DNA from: Lewinellaceae bacterium
Lineage (GTDB): Bacteria; Bacteroidota; Bacteroidia; Chitinophagales; Saprospiraceae
DNA length: 64,000 bases
NCBI GenBank assembly: GCA_020636045.1
Contig: JACJYP010000001.1
Span: 413,501 to 477,500, forward strand
Direction: 5' to 3'
Shown here: piece by piece, positions 55,185 through 63,974 of the stretch
Numbering within the stretch: position 1 is the stretch's first letter
How the letters are laid out: every line of letters starts with the position of its first letter
The notes under the pieces: model-generated
Database searches by the model: none
Told to the model about the DNA's origin: nothing
The model's input: the letters and a program-made list of their open reading frames with translations, nothing else
Made by a program: the position numbers and the translations under genes

Positions 55185-56072
55185 TTAGACTGCCTCGGCA
55201 GCCTCTACACCACCTATTTTTGCAAAAAACACGTCTTCCAGGTCTGCATCGGCGGGCCCGAACCCGTCGGCCGGATCCTGCTCGCTGTAAATATGGATGA
55301 TCGGCTTGCCGGCCACCAGTTTACTTGAAATGACACGATAGCGGTTTTGGTAATCTTCCACTTCCGCCTTTGTAATGGCTTTTTCCCATATTTTCCCTTT
55401 CAATTGCGTCAGCGCTGTTTCCGGGTTGCCGGCATAAAGCACGGAACCCTGGTGGATGATCGCCATATTGGAGCACAATTCCTTTACATCCTCCACGATG
55501 TGCGTGGAAAGTATGACGATCACATTTTCACCGATCTCCGACAAAAGGTTGTAGAAGCGGTTGCGCTCGCCGGGGTCCAGTCCGGCGGTCGGCTCGTCGA
55601 CGATGATCAGCTGCGGATCGCCCAGCAGCGCCTGTGCAATACCGAAACGCTGGCGCATACCGCCTGAATAGGAGGAAACCGCCTTTTTGCGGTGATCCCA
55701 CAAGTTGACGCGCTGAAGCAGGGCATTCACCACCTCCTTTCGTTGTCCTGCTGGAATTCCCTTCAAAACGGCAAGGTGGTCGAGCATTTCCACTGCACTG
55801 ATGCGGGGGTAAACCCCGAATTCCTGCGGCAGGTATCCGAGGGTGCGCCGCACGGCATCTTTATCTTTCAGCACATCGATATCGCCGAGGGTTGCGCTTC
55901 CCGAATCGGCTTCCTGCAGGGTCGCCAGGGTGCGCATCAGGGTGCTTTTTCCGGCGCCGTTGGGGCCCAGCAGGCCGTACATGCCGGTAGGGATATCGAG
56001 CGAAACGTCATCGAGGGCTTTCACCCCGTTTGAATAGGTTTTGGACAGGTTGCGGATCGTGAGTTGTATCAT
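55185..56072 (-). CDS. ABC transporter ATP-binding protein
   Basis: 295 residues with the full nucleotide-binding domain: Walker A LLGPNGAGKSTLMRTL, Q-loop LPQEFGVYP, signature YSGGMRQRFGIAQALL, Walker B LIIVDEPTAGLDP and the switch His in VILSTHIVED. A C-terminal extension of about 70 residues follows. It is the energising partner of the permease-peptidase fusion immediately downstream on the same strand. TATCTTTC, one mismatch to the -7 consensus, lies about 20 bases before its start. Confidence 0.95.
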   Translation of the reverse strand: MIQLTIRNLSKTYSNGVKALDDVSLDIPTGMYGLLGPNGAGKSTLMRTLATLQEADSGSATLGDIDVLKDKDAVRRTLGYLPQEFGVYPRISAVEMLDHLAVLKGIPAGQRKEVVNALLQRVNLWDHRKKAVSSYSGGMRQRFGIAQALLGDPQLIIVDEPTAGLDPGERNRFYNLLSEIGENVIVILSTHIVEDVKELCSNMAIIHQGSVLYAGNPETALTQLKGKIWEKAITKAEVEDYQNRYRVISSKLVAGKPIIHIYSEQDPADGFGPADADLEDVFFAKIGGVEAAEAV

Positions 56073-56222
56073 TTCGTTATTCGTTATTTTCCGGAAAGAT
56101 AGTTCGGAAGCTGGTTACAGGCCCCAAAATTGACGCCTGCGAGGCCGTTCGGGTGACAAAAAATCGAGTAACGATGCGTTTGTCCGGATAAATAAACGGG
56201 AATACGGGTTTTTAGGAAAAAA

Positions 56223-56261
56223 GAAGCGCGTCGCCGGAATCGGATTCCGGCGACGCGCTTC
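56223..56261 (-). terminator. 39-bp perfect palindromic terminator
   Basis: GAAGCGCGTCGCCGGAATC, a single G, and its exact reverse complement. On the minus strand it is followed by TTTTTT, so it ends the T9SS-sorted dehydrogenase gene upstream of it. Confidence 0.85.
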
Positions 56262-56319
56262 AATCAGTTCGGGGAGTTTTGCCGACATAAACTCGGCATA
56301 TGCCCGACAAGAACGAGTC

Positions 56320-58425
56320 CTAATACTTTACCACGCGTCGCACAAACCACCCGCTTTCCAGTTGCACGTTCAGGAAGTAAGTGCCGGCAGGCAATGCCCG
56401 CAGATCAACCGGGATCGAGAGTTGCCGGCTTTGGTGGGTCTGCATGAATATTTGCCTTTGCTGTGTGTCGACGAGCGCGAGGGTGATGTTTTCCGTTCTT
56501 TCCAGTTCAAGTGTAAAATATACCAGGCCGCCGCTGGGGTTGGGCGCCAGTGTGCATTGCCGTACTACGGATGGCAGGTTCACGGAACTGATATCGACAT
56601 AAACCTGCTCCGAGATCGCCTTGCATCCCAGGTCGTCGCTGATTTCAAGGGCGTAAAAGCCCGATTCCAATACGATCAACTGATCGTCGGTAGCGCCCGG
56701 GATCGGTTGCCCGTTCTGGTACCATTGTAACATGAAGCCCGTGGCGCCGGCAGCCTGAAGGGTATCGGCGGAGATGGAAAATGACGGCGGCGTCAGGGAA
56801 ACCTCCTCTACAAAGAAGGTATCTGAAAATGGGGCGCACAGGCCGCCAATGATCTGTACGCGGTACATTCCGCCATTTGTGACCGTCAGCGTCTGCTGCT
56901 GCGCGCCGGGAATGGCGTCGCTGCCCGAATACCACTGATACGTATTGGCGCCCGAGGCCGGAGATGATGTAAGCACGAGCGACGCACCCGAACAAAAGGC
57001 CTCGGCGGGCGCTGTAATGACCGGAGCAGGAGGATCGGGCATCGAATTGGTCATTTCAACCGTATCGATGCGCGCACATCCGTTGGCATCCGTCACTGTG
57101 ACGGAATAGAGGCCGGCTTCCAGGTAAACGATCATGTCGCTGTTCACCTGCTGGTTCGACCATTCGTATGACAAAGGCTGCGCGCCGCCGCTCGTTTGCG
57201 CCTCGATGATGCCCGCATAAGTCCCGGTGCATATGTTTTGTTGCGTGACCGCCGCTGACATCTGGAAATCCGAGCATAATTCCGTGATCCGCTGGATCTT
57301 TCCGTCGTCGAGCAATGCCACGTAGAGTTCGCCGTCGCGGTCTTCTCCGAAACCGCTGTATTCGAACGGACTCAGATTGGCCAGCAGGCTCGTAGTAAAG
57401 TTCCCATCGGCATTGTGGCGCGAATACCACCAGCGACCGCTACAGTAATCGGCAAAAAGGTAACAACCGTAGAGATCGGCATATTTCGCGCCCCGGTAAA
57501 TGAATCCGCCGGTGACCGAACATCCGTTGGCGTTGCTGTGCTGGTAGTCGAATATGGGTGAAACATAACTTTCCATACTCTGACAACCATTGGTGTTGTA
57601 GGGGTGGGTGCCTTCATAACAGCGCCAGCCGTAGTTGAGCCCGGGTGTGGCGGCAGGTTCGAAGTCGATCTCTTCATATTGCCCCTGCCCCACGTCGCCG
57701 ACCCACAGATCGCCGGTGAGCCTGTCGAATGAAAAACGCCAGGGATTGCGCCAGCCCAGCGACCATATTTCAGGCAGATAACTGGCATCGTTCACGAAAG
57801 GATTATCGGCAGGAACGGTGTACAATTCCGACGGACTGCTGTTGCTCACATCGATGCGGAGTATTTTTCCGAGCAGGGTGCTTTTTTTCTGTCCGTTTCC
57901 TTGCGGGTCGCCACCCGAGCCTCCGTCGCCCAGCCCGGCATACAGGTATCCGTCGGGGCCGAATTTGAGGCAGCCGCCATTGTGATTGGCATACGGCTGA
58001 TCCACCGTCATCAGGATGAGTTCGCTGTCCGGGTCTGCCTTGTTGGGGTCGAGCGTATCGCGAGAAAACCGCGAAATGCGGGTATCGCCGTTGGTTTCGC
58101 GGGTATAATTGACGTAGAAATAGCCTTTTTCAGCGTAATCGGGGGGAAATGCGAGGCCCAGCAGGCCTTGCTCGTTTCCGTTGGAACGCACGCGCGCGTC
58201 GATATCGAGGAATGGGCCGGGTATTTTATTGCCCAGACTGTCGAGTATCCAGATATATCCGCGTTGCTCCACAATGAACAGTCGACTGTCGTTGCAATGC
58301 GCGATATCTACCGGGCGGGTAAAGTCCGTAGCGTAGTCTTCCAGTTTAATTTTGGGTTGTGAAAAAAGCGAAACGGCATAAAGGCTTGAAAAGCAGATAA
58401 GAAAGATTGTTTTTTTCATAGTCAT
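56320..58425 (-). CDS. PQQ-type sugar dehydrogenase with Ig-like region and T9SS sorting domain
   Basis: 701 residues. A signal peptide (KKTIFLICFSSLYAVSLFSQ) is followed by a six-bladed glucose/sorbosone-dehydrogenase propeller (about 25-400): ARVRSNGNEQGLLGLAFPPD, ANHNGGCLKFGPDGYLYAGL, GDGGSGGDPQGNGQ, EIWSLGWRNPWRFSFDRLTG and LWVGDVGQGQYEEID. Two to three Ig-like modules follow (for example ANTYQWYSGSDAIPGAQQQTL), then a C-terminal type A sorting domain (CTLAPNPSGGLVYFTLELE ... LPAGTYFLNVQL). It is exported to the surface, unlike the lipoprotein homologue at 20274. MTMKKT gives two possible starts six bases apart. PQQ use is inferred from the fold. Confidence 0.9.
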   Translation of the reverse strand: MTMKKTIFLICFSSLYAVSLFSQPKIKLEDYATDFTRPVDIAHCNDSRLFIVEQRGYIWILDSLGNKIPGPFLDIDARVRSNGNEQGLLGLAFPPDYAEKGYFYVNYTRETNGDTRISRFSRDTLDPNKADPDSELILMTVDQPYANHNGGCLKFGPDGYLYAGLGDGGSGGDPQGNGQKKSTLLGKILRIDVSNSSPSELYTVPADNPFVNDASYLPEIWSLGWRNPWRFSFDRLTGDLWVGDVGQGQYEEIDFEPAATPGLNYGWRCYEGTHPYNTNGCQSMESYVSPIFDYQHSNANGCSVTGGFIYRGAKYADLYGCYLFADYCSGRWWYSRHNADGNFTTSLLANLSPFEYSGFGEDRDGELYVALLDDGKIQRITELCSDFQMSAAVTQQNICTGTYAGIIEAQTSGGAQPLSYEWSNQQVNSDMIVYLEAGLYSVTVTDANGCARIDTVEMTNSMPDPPAPVITAPAEAFCSGASLVLTSSPASGANTYQWYSGSDAIPGAQQQTLTVTNGGMYRVQIIGGLCAPFSDTFFVEEVSLTPPSFSISADTLQAAGATGFMLQWYQNGQPIPGATDDQLIVLESGFYALEISDDLGCKAISEQVYVDISSVNLPSVVRQCTLAPNPSGGLVYFTLELERTENITLALVDTQQRQIFMQTHQSRQLSIPVDLRALPAGTYFLNVQLESGWFVRRVVKY

Positions 58426-58674
58426 GGCGGAATGTTTGTCGGCCGGAAGTTAGCCAGGAAGCGTTCTGCAGGGCAACATATTTCGGCAGCCTGTCATATT
58501 TTAGCGGAATGACTGCCTGTTTGGGCATTTCCGGGTCGTATTGCCCGGCACTTCTTAAAGTTTTCTCAAATCTTTTACCATCCTGTGAGCATATCACAAT
58601 ATTTCCCGTTCTAGATGGTTTTATTTTCGCCCGTCTAAAAATTAACACATATGTCCTCTGCTTCGGCACATAAT

Positions 58675-60351
58675 ATGAAACGAATCCTGCTTTTTTCATT
58701 TATCATTTTTGCCATCGGCTCCCTTTCCGCCCAGTGTGTTTCAGGCGACTGTAAAAATGGCATCGGCACCTACTTATATCCCTCCGGCGCCCGCTACACC
58801 GGTCATTTCAAAGATGGAGAAATACACGGCGTCGGCGTTTGTTACTACACCGACGGTAGTAAATATCAGGGAGAATGGGTATATCGCTATCCGCAAGGCC
58901 GCGGCACCAAAACCTACTCGGACGGCACTATCCGCACCGGCCTCTGGAAAAAGGGCAAGCCGGTTGATGAACAGGGCAAAATTCTGGAAGAATACATCGC
59001 CCGCATAGAGGAAGAAAGCCAGGATGACGGCACCAATATACAATCAGGCTGCCTTTCCGGCAATTGCAAAAACGGCGAGGGCATCTTTGCCTATCCCGAC
59101 GGCAGTAAATACGAAGGTCATTTTGTGAACGGCAAATTCGACGGCCAGGGCACGTTTCACTTTGCAAACGGCGATCAATACGTCGGTACTTTCAAGGAAA
59201 ACTACCCCGACGGGCAAGGCACGCGTACCTACGCCAACGGACATGAAGAAACCGGCGAATGGGAACAGGGTGAATTTGTGGGCAGCAGCCTGATCGAAAG
59301 CGGCAAAGTCGGCTGCACGCAGGGTGACTGCGAAAATGGCAAGGGCACCTATATATATAAGGAAGGCTCCGCAAAATATGTCGGCGACTTCAAAAACGGC
59401 ATGCCGCACGGCTATGGCATTTGCAACTATGCCAACGGCGACCGCTACCGCGGAGAATGGCTCGAAGGCGCTTTTGGAGGCAAAGGCACCCTGTTTCTGC
59501 ACGACGGCACCGTGGTGAACGGTTACTGGCGCGGTGGAGAATACACCGGCAAGGAAGCCCCGGCCGATTATCAGCCGGCAGCGCCCGTAGTGACCGAAAC
59601 ACCCGTACAGCCGGTGATCGCCAACAACGCAAATACCAAGGTTTGGGCCGTAGTAGTGGGAGTCGCCTCTTACGATCATATGCCCGTGCTGCGCTATACC
59701 GACGACGATGCATACCGTTTCTACGCATTCCTGAAAAGCCTGGAAGGCGGCGCTTTGCCGGACGAACAGATCAGGATTCTTGTGGATGAAGACGCCTCGC
59801 GCGATAATGTGCTTGGCACCATCGACGAGATATTCGGGCAGGCAGGCCCCAATGACCTGGTGATCTTTTACTTTTCCGGACACGGATTGAACGGCTCTTT
59901 CCTGCCCATCGACTTCGACGGGTTCAACAACAAGATCACCCACGAAGAGATCGCAAAGGCATTCAACAAATGCAAGGCGAAGTTCAAACTTTGTCTGGCC
60001 GACGCCTGCCATTCGGGCAGCTTGTTTGCGATGCGCTCAGCCGATACCGATCCGATCCTTAGCCAATACTATCAGTCCCTGGCCAAATCGGTGTCCGGCA
60101 CGGCGCTCATCATGTCGAGCAAAGCCGACGAGACCTCGCTCGAATCGGCCGGCCTGCGCCAGGGAGTGTTTAGCCACTTCCTGATCCGCGGCCTGAAAGG
60201 AGAAGCCGATAAAAACAAAGACAAGGTAGTGACGGTGGATGAGTTGTTCGATTTCATCGCCTCCAATGTCCGCGACTATACCGGCAACCGGCAAAGTCCG
60301 GTTATCAAAGGCTCCTACGATCCGAAAATGCCGGTAGCGATCGTCCGCTGA
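58675..60351 (+). CDS. secreted MORN-repeat caspase-like peptidase (C14 family)
   Basis: About 558 residues. A signal peptide (KRILLFSFIIFAIGSLSAQ) precedes three blocks, each opening with a CxxGxCxNGxG motif (VSGDCKNGIGTY, LSGNCKNGEGIF, TQGDCENGKGTY) and containing MORN repeats such as YTGHFKDGEIHGVG and YVGTFKENYPDGQG. A Pro/Val linker leads to the caspase fold: VWAVVVGVASYDHMPVLRYTDDDA, the catalytic His in DLVIFYFSGHGLNG (about 402) and Cys in LCLADACHSGS (about 445). Bacterial caspase homologues usually cleave after Arg or Lys. A longer frame begins at 58651; 58675 gives a better signal peptide. Substrate unknown. Confidence 0.92.
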   Translation: MKRILLFSFIIFAIGSLSAQCVSGDCKNGIGTYLYPSGARYTGHFKDGEIHGVGVCYYTDGSKYQGEWVYRYPQGRGTKTYSDGTIRTGLWKKGKPVDEQGKILEEYIARIEEESQDDGTNIQSGCLSGNCKNGEGIFAYPDGSKYEGHFVNGKFDGQGTFHFANGDQYVGTFKENYPDGQGTRTYANGHEETGEWEQGEFVGSSLIESGKVGCTQGDCENGKGTYIYKEGSAKYVGDFKNGMPHGYGICNYANGDRYRGEWLEGAFGGKGTLFLHDGTVVNGYWRGGEYTGKEAPADYQPAAPVVTETPVQPVIANNANTKVWAVVVGVASYDHMPVLRYTDDDAYRFYAFLKSLEGGALPDEQIRILVDEDASRDNVLGTIDEIFGQAGPNDLVIFYFSGHGLNGSFLPIDFDGFNNKITHEEIAKAFNKCKAKFKLCLADACHSGSLFAMRSADTDPILSQYYQSLAKSVSGTALIMSSKADETSLESAGLRQGVFSHFLIRGLKGEADKNKDKVVTVDELFDFIASNVRDYTGNRQSPVIKGSYDPKMPVAIVR

Positions 60352-60352
60352 T

Positions 60353-61834
60353 TCAGGTGCGGAAGTTGCGCAGATCCTTTTTTTCAAGATTGTAGATCAG
60401 GGCCAGATAAGTACCGAACAATACTACCCGGGTCAGCCAAAGCAATGCGGCAGGCCCGGGTAGTATTGTTTCCAGCCCCTGGTCCAGTGCATACAACCCG
60501 AATACCGCAACCACATACAGGGCCATGCGCGCCAGCGGATAAGGCACCGGGTGTATTTTCCGCCCCGTCATCCAGGTAGCCCAGCACATAAATGTGTAGC
60601 AGATCAACGTGACCCAGGCAGCGCCGACATATCCGAAATGGGGGATCCACCAAAGATTCAGTATGATCGTGATCGCAGCGCCGGCCAGCGAGATCCACGC
60701 CCCGAGCATGGTGCGGTCTTTCAGGCGGTACCAGATGGAGAAGTTGTAATAGACCCCCAACAGCAGGTTTGCCGTCAGCAAAATGGGTACTACTTTTAGT
60801 CCGCTGTGGTATTTTGTATCGATAAAATATTTGACGATATCGAGAAACAGCAGGATACCCAGCATGCCTACTGCCGCCGTAATGGTAAACCACTTGGTCA
60901 CCTCTGCCTGGGTACGCATGGCATCCTGATCGCCGGCATGCCGGAAAAAGAACGGTTCGGCGGCATAGCGATACGACTGTGTAAACAATGTGATCAATGC
61001 CGCCAGTTTGTAATTGGCTCCGAAAATACCCACCTGGGCCAGATTTTCGGCAGTCGTGCCCGGTAGCAGGTATTTCAGCATGGAGCGACTGAACATTTCA
61101 TCCACGATCCCCGCCATGGTCACAATAATCAGCGGGGCCGCATAGGCGGTCATCTTCAACCACAATTTTAAGTCGAATATGCGGCGGATGGCCCCCAACT
61201 GCGGGGCCAGCAACAGGAGCGTGAAAAGACTTGCCAGCACATTTGACAAAAAGATATACCCTACTCCGAGGCCCGGCGACCACACTGCGTGCACCCATCC
61301 CATATCATTTTTGGCTGCCCAGGGGCAGAACATCAGCCAGAACAGGTTCATGCTGACATTGATGGCGATATTGCTCAGGCGGACAAAAACGAATCGCCTC
61401 GGCCGCTGTTCCAGCCGCAGGCGGGCGTAAGGCAGTTCCGCCAGACTATCGAATGCCAGTATCAGGGCAAACCAGCGCACATACTCTGGGTGATCGGGGT
61501 AGTGTAATACATCGGCAATGGGCTGCGCGAATACAAGTAAAAGGGCTGTAATGATCGCCGTGGTAGTCAGCAACGAAAGCATACCCGTTGAATATGCTTT
61601 CTCGCGATCCTCTTTGGGCGTGCCAAAGCGGAAAAAGGCCGATTCCATCCGGTATGAAAAAATGACCATGAGGAATGCCGAGGTGGCGTACAGGTCGATG
61701 ACGGCGCCGTATTCACTCGTAGAGCTCAGCACACGGGTGTAAAACGGCACCAGCAACATATTCAAAAGGCGCCCGACAATGCTGCTCAGGCCGTACATCG
61801 CCGTTTCACCCGCCAGTTTCTTAATTAGTGACAT
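60353..61834 (-). CDS. polysaccharide flippase (Wzx/MATE-like)
   Basis: 493 residues with about 14 membrane segments. Opens MSLIKKLAGETAMYGLSSIVGRLLNMLLVPFYTRVL, typical of O-antigen and polysaccharide flippases that move undecaprenyl-linked repeat units to the periplasmic side. Further family-like regions are YRMESAFFRFG, YRYAAEPFFFRHA and YLLPGTTAENLAQVGIFGANYKLA. The start at 61834 gives the usual N-terminus. It is 29 kb from the glycosyltransferase cluster but could serve the same polymer, since no flippase lies in that operon. Tail to tail with the caspase-like gene. Confidence 0.9.
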   Translation of the reverse strand: MSLIKKLAGETAMYGLSSIVGRLLNMLLVPFYTRVLSSTSEYGAVIDLYATSAFLMVIFSYRMESAFFRFGTPKEDREKAYSTGMLSLLTTTAIITALLLVFAQPIADVLHYPDHPEYVRWFALILAFDSLAELPYARLRLEQRPRRFVFVRLSNIAINVSMNLFWLMFCPWAAKNDMGWVHAVWSPGLGVGYIFLSNVLASLFTLLLLAPQLGAIRRIFDLKLWLKMTAYAAPLIIVTMAGIVDEMFSRSMLKYLLPGTTAENLAQVGIFGANYKLAALITLFTQSYRYAAEPFFFRHAGDQDAMRTQAEVTKWFTITAAVGMLGILLFLDIVKYFIDTKYHSGLKVVPILLTANLLLGVYYNFSIWYRLKDRTMLGAWISLAGAAITIILNLWWIPHFGYVGAAWVTLICYTFMCWATWMTGRKIHPVPYPLARMALYVVAVFGLYALDQGLETILPGPAALLWLTRVVLFGTYLALIYNLEKKDLRNFRT

Positions 61835-61922
61835 GCTTGCTGTTCTGTGCAGCAAATCTGGCGCTTGTACGCGAATTGTTGCTTATTTACGCTCAACATT
61901 TTTCAGGATTGCCTGCACGCAT

Positions 61923-61966
61923 AAAAAGGAAGCCCCTGCGAATCGACTCGCAGGGGCTCCCTTTTT
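61923..61966. terminator. bidirectional rho-independent terminator after the Nfu gene
   Basis: AAAAAGG-A-AGCCCCTGCGA pairs with TCGCAGGGGCT-C-CCTTTTT. It lies 18 bases after the minus-strand NifU/Nfu stop codon. A-runs and T-runs on both sides permit function in either direction. Confidence 0.85.
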
Positions 61967-61983
61967 ATCGGCAAACCGGCTTG

Positions 61984-62592
61984 TCACGCCATTTCCTGTA
62001 CCACTTCCGTCACTTCGGGAACCATTCGCTTCAGCATGCCTTCAATGCCTGCCTTCAGGGTTACCGACGAGGACGGGCAGCCGCTGCACGAACCCTGCAT
62101 GGTTACGAATACGCGGCCATTTTCATATGCTTTGAATTCGATGTTTCCTCCGTCCATTTCTACTGCCGGTTTTACATAGGTATCGATCAGTTCCTTTACT
62201 TTTTTCGCGATCTCGCCGTTTTCCCCACTGAACTGGCCGGCATTATTCTCCGCTTCCAGTTTTTCCATGTATGCCGCAAAACCTTCCTTGACGACCTCGC
62301 CACCCTTCTCCACATATTCCTTGACGAATTCTTTCAACCGCAACATGATGTCCGACCATTCGTAGTTGAACTCTTTCATGATCGTCACGTAATTGTTGTT
62401 GAAGTACACACTTTTCACGTAGGGAAGCTCCATCAGGCTGTTGGCCAGCGGGCTCCATTCTGCAGCCAGGTCTTTTTCCTTGAAATCGGCTATGCCGCGA
62501 TACAGCATGCGATTGGTGACATACTTGAGCGCTTCGGGGTTAGGCGTTTGCTCCGTGTACAACATGACGGGGCTTTTTGCTATCGTATCCAT
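61984..62592 (-). CDS. NifU/Nfu-type iron-sulfur cluster carrier
   Basis: 202 residues. The N-terminal half is an Nfu_N scaffold domain (MLYTEQTPNPEALKYVTNRML ... SPLANSLMELPYVKSVYFNNNYVTI). The C-terminal half is the NifU-like cluster domain with CSGC (Cys169 and Cys172) in VTMQGSCSGCPSSSVTLKAGIE. Such proteins receive a 4Fe-4S cluster and pass it to client enzymes. It stands alone with a -7 element (TACCTTTG) and a strong terminator, so it is monocistronic. Confidence 0.94.
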   Translation of the reverse strand: MDTIAKSPVMLYTEQTPNPEALKYVTNRMLYRGIADFKEKDLAAEWSPLANSLMELPYVKSVYFNNNYVTIMKEFNYEWSDIMLRLKEFVKEYVEKGGEVVKEGFAAYMEKLEAENNAGQFSGENGEIAKKVKELIDTYVKPAVEMDGGNIEFKAYENGRVFVTMQGSCSGCPSSSVTLKAGIEGMLKRMVPEVTEVVQEMA

Positions 62593-62627
62593 GTAAGGAG
62601 ATCTTGTTCTATGTTGAATAATGCGGG

Positions 62628-62635
62628 CAAAGGTA
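62628..62635 (-). promoter_or_regulatory. -7 element (TACCTTTG) of the Nfu gene
   Basis: Exact TAnnTTTG match on the minus strand, 35 bases before the ATG. No -33 TTTG at standard spacing. Confidence 0.5.
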
Positions 62636-62746
62636 ACAAGCTCGCGGCGGAAAGGTTTAGCCGCTGACCCTAATCTTGATCTGATAAAGTAGAACCAAAT
62701 TGCTTACGCTTAAGGATGGGAAAATTGCATTCTTCCACATTAACGT

Positions 62747-63043
62747 TTATAACTCGAAAAAGACCGAACCGTCGTTCTGCTCCCATATCCTGACCGTCGG
62801 GTACCTGAAGAGGATATTGGAGAACAGGATATGGTAATCGTTGGCTTCAATATTAGGGGCATCTTCCGGATTCCGGTGCAACGCAGCCATGCGGTGAAAA
62901 ACGGGTTCCGGTATATCGGCATCGTAGGCCAGCGCCTTAACCTGTATGTGCATGGGTGATTCGGCCAGTATTTGCAGATACTGTTCCAGTAATCTGGACA
63001 GGTAAAACTTGTCCTGTATCTGGCGCGGGTATATCCGTTTCAT
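62747..63043 (-). CDS. small hypothetical protein
   Basis: 98 residues, cytoplasmic, no signal peptide or membrane segment. The sequence is rich in aromatic and charged residues (MKRIYPRQIQDKFYLSRLLE at the start, a Tyr/His/Phe-rich YHILFSNILFRYPTVRIWE region near the end). No motif or family was recognised. It follows comF by 26 bases on the same strand, so it is probably the second gene of that unit. The normal codon use and clean start support a real gene. Confidence 0.6.
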   Translation of the reverse strand: MKRIYPRQIQDKFYLSRLLEQYLQILAESPMHIQVKALAYDADIPEPVFHRMAALHRNPEDAPNIEANDYHILFSNILFRYPTVRIWEQNDGSVFFEL

Positions 63044-63069
63044 GCGAACATCTGCTCGGGGTAAGAGAG

Positions 63070-63792
63070 TCAGTTACTCAAAGCGATGGCGATGGTGGCC
63101 AGGCTGAGCCGGGTGCCGCGAACGTTTAAAATTTCCTGCCCGCACATTTCCAGGGTGGCTCCGGTCGTGAGCACGTCATCCACCAGCATGATATGTTTGC
63201 CTTCCAGCAAAGCCGTCTTTTTCAGGGAAAACACATTTCCGACATTTTCAAACCGGTCCATGCGCTTTTTCCGGGTTTGCGTGCCGGTGAAAACATTACG
63301 TGCCAGCGCATGGTATATAACAGGAATATCCATGGATTCCGCCAGCCCTATGGCGAACATAGCGCTTTGATTGTAGCCCCGCAGCCGTTCTTTTTTGGGA
63401 TGCAGGGGAACCGGCACAATGGCATCCACGGCGCTAAACCCGGGGGCTGATCTCAGTTTCCGGCCAAAATCGCGGCCGATCTTGATCCCGATCTCGGGCT
63501 GATTGTGATACTTGAGTTGGTGCAGCGCCCGCTGAATGGGGTTTTTACGGGAAAAATAGTACATCGCCGCTGCGCTTTCGAGCGGCATCCTTCCCCAAAA
63601 CCGTTCGGTGAATTCATTCTCCCGGTTGTGGTGCATGTCGGAGACCGAAATCTTCAGGCGGCAGCTCAGGCAAAAGCAGCCACCCGCTACAGGCAGATCG
63701 TCGCTGCAGGCCACACATAATTCCGGATAAAGCAGATGGAGGAAGCCGTCCCAGAGCTCCGGGACGGAAGGAAACACAGTCTTGAAGGTCAT
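63070..63792 (-). CDS. ComF-family phosphoribosyltransferase-like protein
   Basis: 240 residues. The N-terminus has a Cys-rich putative zinc site (CVACSDDLPVAGGCFCLSC, residues 26-44). The C-terminal domain has VDAIVPVPLHPKKERLRGYNQS and the PRPP-binding loop HIMLVDDVLTTGATLE, both hallmarks of ComF. ComF proteins take part in DNA uptake and processing during natural transformation; the exact reaction is unsettled. The first gene of a unit with a small hypothetical protein. It has one of the best promoters in the window at 63833-63863. Confidence 0.93.
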   Translation of the reverse strand: MTFKTVFPSVPELWDGFLHLLYPELCVACSDDLPVAGGCFCLSCRLKISVSDMHHNRENEFTERFWGRMPLESAAAMYYFSRKNPIQRALHQLKYHNQPEIGIKIGRDFGRKLRSAPGFSAVDAIVPVPLHPKKERLRGYNQSAMFAIGLAESMDIPVIYHALARNVFTGTQTRKKRMDRFENVGNVFSLKKTALLEGKHIMLVDDVLTTGATLEMCGQEILNVRGTRLSLATIAIALSN

Positions 63793-63832
63793 ATTCAGGT
63801 TTTTTTATTCGGCTACATAGGTTTTCGTGTTC

Positions 63833-63863
63833 CAAAAGTACCCCCTGAGCGGTAAATATCAAA
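63833..63863 (-). promoter_or_regulatory. comF promoter (-33 TTTG, -7 TACTTTTG)
   Basis: On the minus strand TTTG (63863-63860), a 19-base spacer and TACTTTTG (63840-63833) match the consensus exactly. It lies 41 bases before the comF ATG. Confidence 0.75.
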
Positions 63864-63944
63864 TAGCAAATTTGTTAATGCCCGGTATTCTTCCATACAC
63901 CATCGCCGCCTATGTGCCGCCGATTGATTTTTTTAAAATATTTT

Positions 63945-63974
63945 TTTGCAGTATAACAGAAGTCCTTATCTTTG
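63945..63974 (+). promoter_or_regulatory. strong rightward promoter at the window edge
   Basis: TTTG (63945-63948), an 18-base spacer and TATCTTTG (63967-63974) match the Bacteroidota consensus at both elements, with A+T-rich sequence upstream. The gene it drives begins beyond the window. Confidence 0.75.

Noticed and set aside
58675..60351. Anti-phage caspase effector system
   Set aside because: The protein has a signal peptide and MORN repeats, and no sensor or toxin partner is adjacent, so a cytoplasmic defence role is not supported.
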